Assembly: GCA_013530545.1 (NCBI GenBank)
Contig: SPVA01000063.1
Coordinates: 1 to 41,120, forward strand
Origin: Acinetobacter lwoffii
GTDB taxonomy: Bacteria > Pseudomonadota > Gammaproteobacteria > Pseudomonadales > Moraxellaceae
Length of the DNA: 41,120 nt
Direction of reading: 5' to 3'
Positions 25,669 to 33,937 of the stretch are shown here, piece after piece (the stretch's first letter is position 1; each line of letters opens with the position of its first letter). Position numbers and translations under genes: made by a program. Under the pieces are notes generated by a model, which worked only from the letters and a program-made list of their open reading frames with translations, was not told where the DNA came from and made no database searches.

Positions 25669-27558
25669 TTGAGCGATCTTTTTAAGAATGCCGTATTGTG
25701 GCTCGTGATACTGGGTGTGCTGGTGTTAATCTTCAGCAACGTCAGTGACCGCAATCAACCGACTACAATGAACTACTCAGAGTTTGTTGCCGCGGTCAAT
25801 GCTGGCCAAATTAAACAAGTTGTGATTGACGGCGAAAGAATCCGTGGCGAAAAATCAAACGGTTCAGAGTTTGAAAGTATCCGTCCGGCAGTTCAGGATC
25901 CTGAACTGATGCCAAGCCTGATTAAAAATAATGTTGTGGTCGAAGGTGAAGCACCACAGCGTCAAGGCTTGCTCATGCAGTTGCTTATTGCAAGTTTCCC
26001 TGTACTTTTAATCATTTTGTTATTCATGTTCTTTATGCGCAACATGGGTGGCGGTGCAGGTGGTAAAAACGGCCCAATGAGTTTTGGTAAATCTAAAGCC
26101 AAAATGCTGTCTGAAGACCAGATTAAAGTCACTTTCACCGATGTTGCCGGTTGTGACGAAGCCAAGCAAGAAGTCGTTGAAATCGTAGATTTCCTGAAGG
26201 ATCCAACCAAATTTAAACGTCTGGGTGCGAGTATTCCACGTGGTGTGTTAATGGTAGGTCCTCCAGGTACGGGGAAAACCCTACTTGCCAAAGCCATTGC
26301 CGGTGAAGCGAAAGTTCCATTCTTTAGTATTTCAGGTTCTGACTTCGTTGAGATGTTTGTCGGTGTCGGTGCATCCCGTGTTCGCGACATGTTTGAACAG
26401 GCGAAACGTCATGCGCCATGTATCATCTTTATTGATGAGATTGATGCAGTCGGTCGTCACCGTGGTTCAGGTACCGGTGGTGGTCACGATGAACGTGAAC
26501 AGACATTGAACCAGATGCTGGTTGAAATGGATGGCTTTGAAGGTAATGAAGGCATTATCGTGATTGCTGCAACCAACCGTGCAGATGTATTGGATAAAGC
26601 ACTTCTTCGTCCAGGTCGTTTTGACCGTCAAGTTGTGGTTGGCTTGCCAGACATCAAGGGTCGTGAACAAATCCTGAATGTACATTTGAAAAAATTGCCT
26701 TCAGTGACAGGTGTGGATGTTAAGGTTCTTGCACGTGGTACACCGGGCTTCTCGGGTGCGCAATTGGCAAATCTGGTGAATGAAGCTGCACTCTTTGCTG
26801 CACGCCGTAACAAGAACACCGTCGATATGCATGACTTTGAAGATGCAAAAGACAAGCTGTATATGGGTCCTGAGCGTAAATCAATGGTACTTCGTGATGA
26901 AGAGCGTCGCGCGACGGCTTATCATGAAGCAGGTCATGCGATTGTTGCTGAAAGCTTGCCAGGCACAGATCCTGTGCATAAGGTGACGATCATGCCGCGT
27001 GGCTGGGCTTTAGGTGTCACCTGGCAGTTGCCTGAATTTGACCAGACCAGCCATTATAAAGACAAAATGTTGAATGAACTTTCGATTTTGTTTGGTGGTC
27101 GTATTGCTGAAGAAGTCTTCATTAACCAGATGTCGACTGGTGCTTCAAATGACTTCGAACGTGCAACTAAAATGGCACGTGCGATGGTGACCAAATACGG
27201 TATGTCGGACAAACTCGGTGTGATGGTCTATGAAGAAGATGCGCAGCAATCTTTCATGGGCAGTATTGGTAGTCGCAGTATTTCGGAAACCACACAACTA
27301 GAAGTTGATCGTGAAATTCGTCGCATTCTGGATGAACAATATAAAATCGCACGCGATATCTTGGAAAGCAAAAAAGATATTGCCCATGCGATGGTGAAAG
27401 CCTTGATGGAATGGGAAACCATTGATCGTGATCAAATTCGTGACATCATGGAAGGTCGTGAGCCTCAGCCACCGAAAGTCTATGTTGCAGATAATCCTGT
27501 GATTGATGTAACCCCAGATGATGGTCCGTTGACTCCTCCGCCATTGCCAGCGAACTAA
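25669..27558 (+). CDS. ftsH: Membrane ATP-dependent zinc metalloprotease FtsH
   Basis: Hexameric inner-membrane AAA+ protease that degrades membrane proteins and unstable cytoplasmic regulators such as LpxC. From the TTG at 25669 it has 629 residues. Two transmembrane helices (about 7-23 and 103-123) flank a periplasmic domain. Then come Walker A GPPGTGKT (197-204), Walker B FIDEID, the SRH region RPGRFDR, and the zinc site HEAGH (419-423). An ATG at 25636 would add 11 residues, but its only purine-rich site is 1-2 nt away, whereas GGGA is about 8 nt before the TTG. A strong terminator follows. Confidence 0.96.
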   Translation: MSDLFKNAVLWLVILGVLVLIFSNVSDRNQPTTMNYSEFVAAVNAGQIKQVVIDGERIRGEKSNGSEFESIRPAVQDPELMPSLIKNNVVVEGEAPQRQGLLMQLLIASFPVLLIILLFMFFMRNMGGGAGGKNGPMSFGKSKAKMLSEDQIKVTFTDVAGCDEAKQEVVEIVDFLKDPTKFKRLGASIPRGVLMVGPPGTGKTLLAKAIAGEAKVPFFSISGSDFVEMFVGVGASRVRDMFEQAKRHAPCIIFIDEIDAVGRHRGSGTGGGHDEREQTLNQMLVEMDGFEGNEGIIVIAATNRADVLDKALLRPGRFDRQVVVGLPDIKGREQILNVHLKKLPSVTGVDVKVLARGTPGFSGAQLANLVNEAALFAARRNKNTVDMHDFEDAKDKLYMGPERKSMVLRDEERRATAYHEAGHAIVAESLPGTDPVHKVTIMPRGWALGVTWQLPEFDQTSHYKDKMLNELSILFGGRIAEEVFINQMSTGASNDFERATKMARAMVTKYGMSDKLGVMVYEEDAQQSFMGSIGSRSISETTQLEVDREIRRILDEQYKIARDILESKKDIAHAMVKALMEWETIDRDQIRDIMEGREPQPPKVYVADNPVIDVTPDDGPLTPPPLPAN

Positions 27559-27565
27559 GCTCAAT

Positions 27566-27593
27566 AAAAAAACCACCTTCGGGTGGTTTTTTT
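27566..27593 (+). terminator. Terminator of ftsH
   Basis: AACCACC/GGTGGTT with the stable tetraloop TTCG, A-run on the left and T7 on the right. Confidence 0.9.
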
Positions 27594-27664
27594 ATGCTTG
27601 TCATTTTTGTCATATCTTTTTGAGTGTTATATTGAGCGATTAAAAATGAATAAGAAAAACAAAA

Positions 27665-28279
27665 ATGAATATGCCTGTTCTGGAATCCAGTGTTTACCAG
27701 CTTCGTCTTGAACCGTTGAGCTGGGAACATTTTTCTGATTTAGCCATCGCATGCGCTGCAGAAAATTTAGGCGAGATTTTATATAACTCAGTGCCTTATC
27801 TGCATAACTTAAAAAAATATTTTACTCAGGCTTTTGAACAGCAAGCTCAAGGTGAAAGGATGGCTTTTGCTGTGATCGATTTAAACTCCCGCCAAGCAAT
27901 TGGGACCACCAGTTATCATGATATTAAGACGGAAATTCCACGTTTTGAAATTGGTTTTACGTGGTATGCCAAGCGCTATCACAGAACCTATGTAAATCGC
28001 GTCTGTAAATATCTTTTGTTAAGACATGCTTTTGAAAATTTAAATGCTCAGGTCGTCGGCTTTCGGACTGATCATCTTAATGTCACGAGCCAGAAAGCGA
28101 TTGAAGGAATAGGTGCCAAGCGAGATGGCATCATTAGGTGTCATATGCTGCGTAAAGATGGACAGACTATTCGAGATAGCTACATCTATAGTATTTTAGA
28201 AAGTGAATGGGCAGATGTGAAAACATTATTACAAATCAAGATAATGCAATATTCTAAAAAAAATTACTTCGAAATCTAG
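27665..28279 (+). CDS. GNAT acetyltransferase, RimJ/RimL-like
   Basis: Transfers acetyl from acetyl-CoA to an amine. The 204-residue protein fits the RimJ/RimL-like group: an N-terminal LRLEPLSWEHF segment, AIGTTSYHDI, then EIGFTWYAKRYHRTYVNRVCKYLLLRHAF and GFRTDHLNVTSQKAIEGIGAKRDG, which carry the CoA-pyrophosphate and helix motifs. The substrate is unknown. The sequence is more AT-rich than ftsH and folP on either side. ATG at 27671 (MPVLES) is an alternative start. It interrupts the usual ftsH-folP adjacency, so it was probably inserted. Confidence 0.85.
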   Translation: MNMPVLESSVYQLRLEPLSWEHFSDLAIACAAENLGEILYNSVPYLHNLKKYFTQAFEQQAQGERMAFAVIDLNSRQAIGTTSYHDIKTEIPRFEIGFTWYAKRYHRTYVNRVCKYLLLRHAFENLNAQVVGFRTDHLNVTSQKAIEGIGAKRDGIIRCHMLRKDGQTIRDSYIYSILESEWADVKTLLQIKIMQYSKKNYFEI

Positions 28280-28357
28280 GTCCTGGCCTTATTCAGCTTT
28301 GCTTTATTTAATTATCCATAAGACAATATTGGGGTTATTGTGAATGAGTATTGAATC

Positions 28358-29209
28358 ATGCAGCTGATGCCTTTGTTACCACATGTATGGACATTTGGTG
28401 ATTTAAAATTGGACTTATCCCAGCCGCATGTAATGGGGATTCTCAATGTCACCCCGGACTCTTTTAGTGATGGTGGTCGGCATAATCAAAAAAAAGATGC
28501 GGTTGCCCGCGCACTGGAAATGATGGCTGAAGGTGCCACGGTAATTGATATTGGCGGTGAGTCGACCCGTCCAGGTGCCGCAGTGGTAGAAGTGGAAGAA
28601 GAAATTCGCCGCGTCGTGCCTGTGGTGGAAGAACTAGCTAAACATAAGGTCATTCTTTCGATTGATACGTCGCAACCTGAAGTCATACGCGCAGCGATTC
28701 GGGCCGGAGCGCATATCTGGAATGATGTTCGTGCATTAACAAAGCCGAATGCATTGCAGACTGCAGCAGAGCTGAATATTCCAGTGATCATCATGCATAT
28801 GCGTGGTGAACCAACCACCATGAATAATCTGGATCAATATGAAGATGTCACTGCTGATGTGATTCGCGAGTTATCCCAACGCGTTCAGGATGCTTTGGAT
28901 GAGGGAGTAAAAGCAGAAAATATCATGATCGATCCGGGTTTTGGTTTCGCTAAAAATGCCCAGCAAAATTTAAAGCTGTTGCAAGAGTTTTATAAATTTA
29001 CAGAAATGGGATATCCGATTTTATCTGCTTTATCTCGTAAACGCTTTATCGGAGCAGTTCTGGATGGTGCTGAACCGCAAGCGCGTGCAGTCGGTTCGGC
29101 AACAGCACATTTATTGAGTATTCAGCAAGGTGCGTGTATGGTACGGGCACATGATGTTAAGGCTACAGCCGATGCGATTAAAATCTGGCAGGCTATGCAA
29201 ACAGCTTAG
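28358..29209 (+). CDS. folP: Dihydropteroate synthase
   Basis: Joins p-aminobenzoate to dihydropterin pyrophosphate in folate synthesis; the sulfonamide target. The 283-residue TIM-barrel protein has the loop-1 motif NVTPDSFSDGG (30-40), then IDIGGESTRPGA, SIDTSQPEV, the DPGFGFAKN loop and SRKRFIG near the C-terminus. In many gammaproteobacteria glmM follows; here it does not. Confidence 0.97.
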   Translation: MQLMPLLPHVWTFGDLKLDLSQPHVMGILNVTPDSFSDGGRHNQKKDAVARALEMMAEGATVIDIGGESTRPGAAVVEVEEEIRRVVPVVEELAKHKVILSIDTSQPEVIRAAIRAGAHIWNDVRALTKPNALQTAAELNIPVIIMHMRGEPTTMNNLDQYEDVTADVIRELSQRVQDALDEGVKAENIMIDPGFGFAKNAQQNLKLLQEFYKFTEMGYPILSALSRKRFIGAVLDGAEPQARAVGSATAHLLSIQQGACMVRAHDVKATADAIKIWQAMQTA

Positions 29210-29247
29210 AACTTCAGGGTTGAAAATTAGCATCTTGGCAATGTTGT

Positions 29248-29276
29248 TTGGCTTTTAAGCAACAATATGCTATATA
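29248..29276 (+). promoter_or_regulatory. Promoter of the DUF5713-like gene
   Basis: -35 TTGGCT (29248-29253), 17-bp spacer, -10 TATATA (29271-29276), about 40 bp before the start codon. Confidence 0.65.
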
Positions 29277-29317
29277 GGCACGCTTAGATTAGATAGTCAT
29301 CCTTTAGAGTGCCTGTA

Positions 29318-29632
29318 ATGTTTGCAGATTTACTTCTCCCCATGTTCGATGATGAATATTATCCCGATATTCTGGTTGCTGAAATCAAGCAGCACATCGA
29401 ACGTTTTGCCCAAAAAGTCGCTAAATCAGGTTTGTCAGATCAAGAAATTTATCAGCTTGCCAATCTGACTGTGGCTGATATTAATGTCATGAAACCTCAG
29501 TTTGAAGATCTGGATTCATCTCTGGATGATACTGCCGCTGATTATATTGCTGAAGCCATGATGATGGTGGTGCAAGAGCACGGCCTGTTCGAGATTGAAA
29601 TGGAAGAGTTGATTACCAACCGTGAATGGTGA
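29318..29632 (+). CDS. Small acidic protein resembling the DUF5713 family
   Basis: 104 residues from ATG 29318; TAGAG lies 8 nt upstream. An in-frame GTG at 29309 would add three residues. The acidic, helical chain starts MFADLLLPMFDDEYYPDILV and ends ELITNREW, which I recall as the pattern of the uncharacterised DUF5713 family. No catalytic motif is visible. It has its own promoter and terminator, so it is a single-gene unit. Confidence 0.75.
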   Translation: MFADLLLPMFDDEYYPDILVAEIKQHIERFAQKVAKSGLSDQEIYQLANLTVADINVMKPQFEDLDSSLDDTAADYIAEAMMMVVQEHGLFEIEMEELITNREW

Positions 29633-29640
29633 TTTAAGAA

Positions 29641-29666
29641 AACCCTGCAGCTGCAGGGTTTTTTAA
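29641..29666. terminator. Bidirectional terminator
   Basis: Perfect palindrome AACCCTGC-AGCT-GCAGGGTT (29641-29660) followed by T6 on the plus strand. It lies between two convergent genes and overlaps the 3' end of the minus-strand membrane-protein gene's downstream region. Confidence 0.8.
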
Positions 29667-30349
29667 TGTCTGTTGAAATAATCTTTAAAGTTATTAAAGC
29701 GAATCGAGCCTAATAATAGTTGCTCTTCATTCATACATTGCTGATAGAGATTCTGGTAATAAGCTTGCAGATTTGAGTGGCCCTGAACCTGTTGTGGTGT
29801 TTTTGATCTGGATTGTTGATAAGCCCAAAAAGCCAGTTGCCGGAGTTTCTGCAATTTGATCTGATCAATTGCGCTACAGGAACTTTTAAATAGAGGTTCC
29901 AAGATCACAGCGCCAAAAGAGGATAGCGCTAAAATGATCATGCTAATGATGACCAGCACATCCGAATGAACCAGATAAAGGTTAAGCAGCAAACATAGAA
30001 AAATTGGAATTTGCAGATAGAGACAATTTTGCAAACGCTGACTATAAGCTTTGGAGCTGAATTGCGCCTGATATTGTGCATGCCAGATATAGGGATACAG
30101 TAGTGCCAGCAGCACAATTAAGGTGACATTAAACGCAATCGTGGCATTTTTAAAAAAATAATATTCCAGAAATACTGAGCTGATACTACAGGCTATACAG
30201 ACCAGAAGGGAGAGTAAATTAATCGCGATAACAAACTGGATATTTTGCAGGGCATTAAATTTGAAGCGGCTATAACGCAGCTTAAGGAAAAAAGCGTCTG
30301 GATGACGTAATTGTAATGTAGCGAGATCGAAGTGTTTTAATTCTGACAT
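29663..30349 (-). CDS. Four-helix membrane protein, paralogue A (unknown function)
   Basis: Unrecognised 228-residue integral membrane protein. After a cytoplasmic N-terminus with HPDAFFLKLRYSRFKF come four hydrophobic helices, at about residues 38-62, 70-88, 107-125 and 130-152. A C-terminal soluble helical tail starts with the LQKLRQLAFWAYQQ motif. The same plan and motif occur in the gene at 30695-31426, so the two are paralogues. No signal peptide, Cys motif or enzyme residues stand out. It lies downstream of tRNA-Leu on the same strand but behind the tRNA terminator. Confidence 0.75.
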   Translation of the reverse strand: MSELKHFDLATLQLRHPDAFFLKLRYSRFKFNALQNIQFVIAINLLSLLVCIACSISSVFLEYYFFKNATIAFNVTLIVLLALLYPYIWHAQYQAQFSSKAYSQRLQNCLYLQIPIFLCLLLNLYLVHSDVLVIISMIILALSSFGAVILEPLFKSSCSAIDQIKLQKLRQLAFWAYQQSRSKTPQQVQGHSNLQAYYQNLYQQCMNEEQLLLGSIRFNNFKDYFNRH

Positions 30350-30384
30350 GGGGATTTCGCACTAAAAGAATAAAATGCAGGCAC

Positions 30385-30406
30385 AAAAAAACCAGCCTAA
30401 TGCTGG
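30385..30406 (-). terminator. Terminator of tRNA-Leu
   Basis: On the minus strand CCAGC-ATTAG-GCTGG followed by T7, about 35 nt beyond the tRNA 3' end. Confidence 0.85.
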
Positions 30407-30416
30407 ATTTTTTATT

Positions 30417-30446
30417 GCACCATTTTAATAAAGATTAAAATGGTGC
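30417..30446 (-). repeat. 13-bp inverted repeat spanning the tRNA-Leu 3' end
   Basis: GCACCATTTTAAT (30417-30429), AAAG loop, ATTAAAATGGTGC (30434-30446). The right arm includes the last six bases of tRNA-Leu, so in the precursor RNA the CCA end would be locked in a hairpin with the trailer. Confidence 0.7.
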
Positions 30447-30526
30447 CCGAGGCCAGACTCGAACTGGCACGCTTTGTGGGCGGGGGATTTTAAATCCCCT
30501 GTGTCTACCGATTTCACCACTCGGGC
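30441..30526 (-). tRNA. tRNA-Leu (anticodon TAA)
   Basis: 86-nt class II tRNA with a long variable arm and encoded CCA. The acceptor stem is GCCCGAG/CTCGGGC. The anticodon loop TTTAAAA gives TAA, reading UUA/UUG, and the T-loop is TTCGAGT. Confidence 0.96.
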
Positions 30527-30694
30527 ATGTGCGCAATAATAGAGGACGAAATAAAGCTTGGCAAGCAAATTTCTAAATGATTGCTTTCTTTTCAAGCAAT
30601 TCCGTGGCTTCTATTCTAAAAACCAGCAAATCAACGTTTTTTTAAAGTCAATATTTGCAGATCTTCAAGACGGCCAATGGAAAATGATAAAGAA

Positions 30695-31426
30695 CTATGA
30701 ATTTTCATCCAGATAGCTGTCGACATCCAGATGCTTGATCGTTTTACAATATTGATGCTCATATTTCAGTAGCCGCGTATATAACCCGGCATAGTGATTT
30801 AATTGCTGTTTTAGTTCGGCATGCCGAGGATCATGGCTTGAATAAAAACGTAATTTTAGTCGGATCAGGCAGGTTTGTTTATAAGCCCAAAAACAGATTT
30901 TACGTAATTGTTGTAGCTGATAGTGCTCAGTATTTTTACTATTTTCCTTGAATAAATTTTCCCGATAAAAGCGCACAAAGCCAAAGCTCACGCCAAAGAA
31001 GAATAAGCTCCACATCAGCAAACTGCTTTGCATAAAGACCAGATTTAAGGCTTGTAGCAGAATCACAATAGCCATCTTGATCGGAGTATGACGCAATAAC
31101 TGATACAGCGAATAAGAAGAATGCTGAATCTGGTACAGAATCAAGGTGAGACTCAACATCAGGAACAACAGAATGGCCAAAATGGCATAACTTTGCGCCT
31201 GAAATTCGCTGATTTGCACAAAAGATTGCTGTACTAGATCTCGTAACATCAAACTGATGGGAACAAAAATCATGGCGGCCAAGGCCCAAGGAATTAAGAG
31301 CTTGGCTTTATCCCAGATTCCACGGATTTTAATCTGACTGTAAAACAGGTGATTTCCTTTAAATGCAGTCGGATATTGGCGCTTAAGTTGCTGCAGCAAC
31401 AAAGTCACTTGCGTAGTGGGTATCAT
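30695..31426 (-). CDS. Four-helix membrane protein, paralogue B (unknown function)
   Basis: Unrecognised 243-residue integral membrane protein, related in plan to paralogue A. The N-terminus reads LLQQLKRQYPTAF then FYSQIKI. Four hydrophobic helices follow at about residues 41-62, 77-100, 118-135 and 138-155. Then comes a soluble tail with LQQLRKICFWAYKQ and a helical YAGLYTRLLKYEHQY segment matching YYQNLYQQCMNEEQ in A. Apart from these blocks the pair has diverged strongly, so the duplication is old. It lies upstream of tRNA-Leu on the same strand. Confidence 0.75.
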   Translation of the reverse strand: MIPTTQVTLLLQQLKRQYPTAFKGNHLFYSQIKIRGIWDKAKLLIPWALAAMIFVPISLMLRDLVQQSFVQISEFQAQSYAILAILLFLMLSLTLILYQIQHSSYSLYQLLRHTPIKMAIVILLQALNLVFMQSSLLMWSLFFFGVSFGFVRFYRENLFKENSKNTEHYQLQQLRKICFWAYKQTCLIRLKLRFYSSHDPRHAELKQQLNHYAGLYTRLLKYEHQYCKTIKHLDVDSYLDENS

Positions 31427-31597
31427 CCAGAGATTAATTTAATATATAGATGAAGCACTATAGTCGATTTTGCGCAAAATCGCAGAAGAAATGCAGTTTC
31501 AGGTCGTAGCGCTGTTTTAATCATGAAGATTTTAGTTTTTTAGCGACGAATTATGCGAAAATAGCCGATTCAAGATTTATTTTTTTAAGGACAGTTT

Positions 31598-32104
31598 ATG
31601 ACTGATCAATCTCCTCAGGCGTTAAGCGACATCGAAATTTTAGACATCCTGCAAAGTATGAAAAAGGATGAGCTAAATACTGAGGCGCAAGCAGCAATTC
31701 GTCAGGGTGGTAAAGCTGGTCGTCAGGAAGCGCATAAAGCAGCCTTAGTAGCATTGAATCAGTCATTTGAAGACAAGTTTGTCGAAGCCGTATCTTTGGC
31801 TTTGGGTCTAAATGCAGCACAAATCAAAAAAATCCGTTATAAAAAAGACCGGATCCGTATTTTAAAAGCGCGCGGTATTGATTATATGGCAATTGATGGT
31901 GCTGAAACTGCACAGGTACTGTCACAAATTGCCCAAGCAATTGTGCGTGAAGATGCAATTGTCACCCATGACCTGCATAATATTTTCCCATTCTGGAAAG
32001 AAGGCTGGCCTATGGTGCAATTCGATAATGCCTACAAAATTTTAGAAGATGATATCCAGATTCACTATCAAGCCGTTCTTGAGGCTTTATTAGCAAAAAT
32101 CTAA
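31598..32104 (+). CDS. Unrecognised soluble protein
   Basis: 168 residues, mostly predicted helical with a basic patch (IKKIRYKKDRIRILKARG) around residues 76-93. Small motifs DGAETAQVLSQIAQ and HDLHNIFPFWKEGWPMVQFDNAYKIL follow. No signal peptide, membrane helix or known catalytic motif. The ribosome site AAGGA lies 7 nt upstream of the ATG. It has its own terminator. The clean signals and protein-like composition indicate a real gene; I cannot name the family. Confidence 0.75.
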   Translation: MTDQSPQALSDIEILDILQSMKKDELNTEAQAAIRQGGKAGRQEAHKAALVALNQSFEDKFVEAVSLALGLNAAQIKKIRYKKDRIRILKARGIDYMAIDGAETAQVLSQIAQAIVREDAIVTHDLHNIFPFWKEGWPMVQFDNAYKILEDDIQIHYQAVLEALLAKI

Positions 32105-32123
32105 GCTGTAACTAGATATAAAC

Positions 32124-32149
32124 AAAAGCATCTTCGGGTGCTTTTTTTA
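32124..32149. terminator. Bidirectional terminator
   Basis: AAGCATC-TTCG-GGTGCTT with one T-G wobble, then T7 on the plus strand. It ends the gene at 31598 and overlaps the stop of the convergent small membrane-protein gene. Confidence 0.85.
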
Positions 32150-32425
32150 ATCACGATACATCAGTGCAATCAGCCAACTGATGGGCAAAATAAATAAACG
32201 CCACCAGGTAATCAAGGGCCAATAAAAATACTCTCCAAATCTCAAGGTCGAGTCGAAACCTTGACGGCGACGTTCATGCGGGTAGGGAATAATGAAAACC
32301 GTTAAAGCCATCAGAATGATGGCTGCCAGTAAAAGCAGGGGATTCTGCTGTTTGGCAAAAAAGAAGTAAAACAAATACAGGGCTGAATAAAAAAACAGAC
32401 ATGCCAATAATGCAGAATTATTCAT
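32147..32425 (-). CDS. Small membrane protein of unknown function
   Basis: 92 residues from ATG 32425; AAGG lies 6 nt upstream. An in-frame GTG one codon earlier is less likely. Two hydrophobic helices fill residues 5-48. A charged loop PHERRRQGFDSTLRFGEYFYW follows, with a final hydrophobic segment near residues 70-90. It is probably in the same unit as the downstream-reading CNNM gene, whose stop lies 62 bp upstream of this start. No family recognised. Confidence 0.7.
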   Translation of the reverse strand: MNNSALLACLFFYSALYLFYFFFAKQQNPLLLLAAIILMALTVFIIPYPHERRRQGFDSTLRFGEYFYWPLITWWRLFILPISWLIALMYRD

Positions 32426-32487
32426 CACTCACCTTATGATTTTTTTATTAGAATAATTTTTACTATTTCTTAGAAGGAAGAACCAGA

Positions 32488-33810
32488 CTAATCTGATTCT
32501 TCTTGAATAACTGAATTGGTTTCGATCAAGCGGGTCACCAGTAACTGGTCAATTTTAAAATGATCGACGTCAACCACTTCAAACTTATAAGCACCAAATA
32601 TCACTGCATCTGCAGGACGTGGAATCTTGCGTAATTTATACATCATGAAGCCAGCGATGGTTTCATAATTTTCATCATCAGGCATTTCATCAATTTCAAG
32701 CGCATGCTTGATATCTTCAATCGGTGTACTGCCTTCAATCAACCAGGAATTATTGTCACGTTTAATAATTTGCTGATCTGCTTCAATAGGCGTCACCCAG
32801 TCACCCATCACGGTAATCATAATATCGGAAAGGGTAATCACTCCGACTACCAGCGCATATTCATTAATGACGACGGCAAACTTTTCCTTGGTGGAGCGGA
32901 AACGATCCAGAACTTCCGATAAAGTCAAAGTATCAGGAATGGTCAAGACATTACGGATGGTATTTTCATTGAGCTGCAGCAGCGACTGGTTATTCAAAAT
33001 ACGCACCAGAATATCTTTGGCATCGACATAGCCAATCACACTGTCGATGTCATTACTACACACCAGAAACTTGGAATAGGGATATTCCGCCAGCTTTTGC
33101 CGAATACTTACTTCCGGTTCATTTAAGGTAAAGAACACCACATTTTCACGGGTAGTCATACTCGAAGGAACGTTACGCTCTTCAAGCTCGAATACATTTT
33201 CAATGAAATGATGTTCCTGTTTTTGTAGTACACCGGCCTGTGCACCCGCATCCATCACTGCGGAAATATCATCAAAAGTAATATTGTCATCACGGATGGT
33301 ATTCACTTTAAACAGACGGAACAGCATGTTAGCAATGGCATTGATAAACCAGGCCAAAGGTTTGCAGACTTTAATGAAAATCTGAATTGGCTCGATGACT
33401 GAGACTGCGATCTTTTCTGGCGCAATCATGGCCAGACGCTTCGGCATTAAATCTGCAAATAAAATAAATAAAGAAGTAACGACAGTAAAAGAAAGCACAA
33501 AGCTGATATTTTCAGTCCAAGGACCTTGGTAAAAGCGGGAAACAAAATTAAAAATATAAGGACGGAAAGCGCCTTCACCTAAAATACCGCCGAGAATAGC
33601 GACTGCATTTAAACCGATTTGAGAGGCTGCGAAGAAGTCAGCAGAATTTTCTTGTAGATCTAAAACTTTTTGAGCGCGATGTTCACCCGATTCAGCCAGA
33701 ATTTTGAGTTTGACTTTACGGGCACCTGCGAGGGCGATTTCTGTTAAAGATAAAAAACCGGCCCCCGCGATGAGTATTAAGATAATCACGATATTTTGTA
33801 AGAGGCTCAC
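32488..33810 (-). CDS. CNNM/CorC-type transporter with DUF21 and CBS domains (hemolysin C-like)
   Basis: The 440-residue inner-membrane protein has an N-terminal DUF21/CNNM domain (about 1-190) with four hydrophobic helices and the FLSLTEIALAGARKVKLK start. A pair of CBS domains covers about 205-335 and a C-terminal CorC/HlyC domain about 350-430. Relatives are involved in Mg2+/Co2+ efflux or membrane ion homeostasis; the old name hemolysin is misleading. The start is GTG at 33810 with AGGTGG upstream. An mgtE-like gene lies about 7 kb away, a loose thematic link only. Confidence 0.9.
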   Translation of the reverse strand: MSLLQNIVIILILIAGAGFLSLTEIALAGARKVKLKILAESGEHRAQKVLDLQENSADFFAASQIGLNAVAILGGILGEGAFRPYIFNFVSRFYQGPWTENISFVLSFTVVTSLFILFADLMPKRLAMIAPEKIAVSVIEPIQIFIKVCKPLAWFINAIANMLFRLFKVNTIRDDNITFDDISAVMDAGAQAGVLQKQEHHFIENVFELEERNVPSSMTTRENVVFFTLNEPEVSIRQKLAEYPYSKFLVCSNDIDSVIGYVDAKDILVRILNNQSLLQLNENTIRNVLTIPDTLTLSEVLDRFRSTKEKFAVVINEYALVVGVITLSDIMITVMGDWVTPIEADQQIIKRDNNSWLIEGSTPIEDIKHALEIDEMPDDENYETIAGFMMYKLRKIPRPADAVIFGAYKFEVVDVDHFKIDQLLVTRLIETNSVIQEESD

Positions 33811-33854
33811 AAATCCACCTGTGGATGAATAGTATCTTGGGATATTTTTAACAC

Positions 33855-33894
33855 AAAAAAAGACTTGAGGTGTAAAAACTACCTCTCAAGTCTT
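33855..33894 (-). terminator. Terminator of the LysR gene
   Basis: On the minus strand AAGACTTGAGAGGT pairs with ACCTCAAGTCTT (a 2-nt bulge) and is followed by T7. It lies between the LysR stop and the CNNM gene. Confidence 0.85.
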
Positions 33895-33937
33895 CAAAGT
33901 ATAATCTTAAAAAATAAGAATTTAGAAGAATTTGAGT

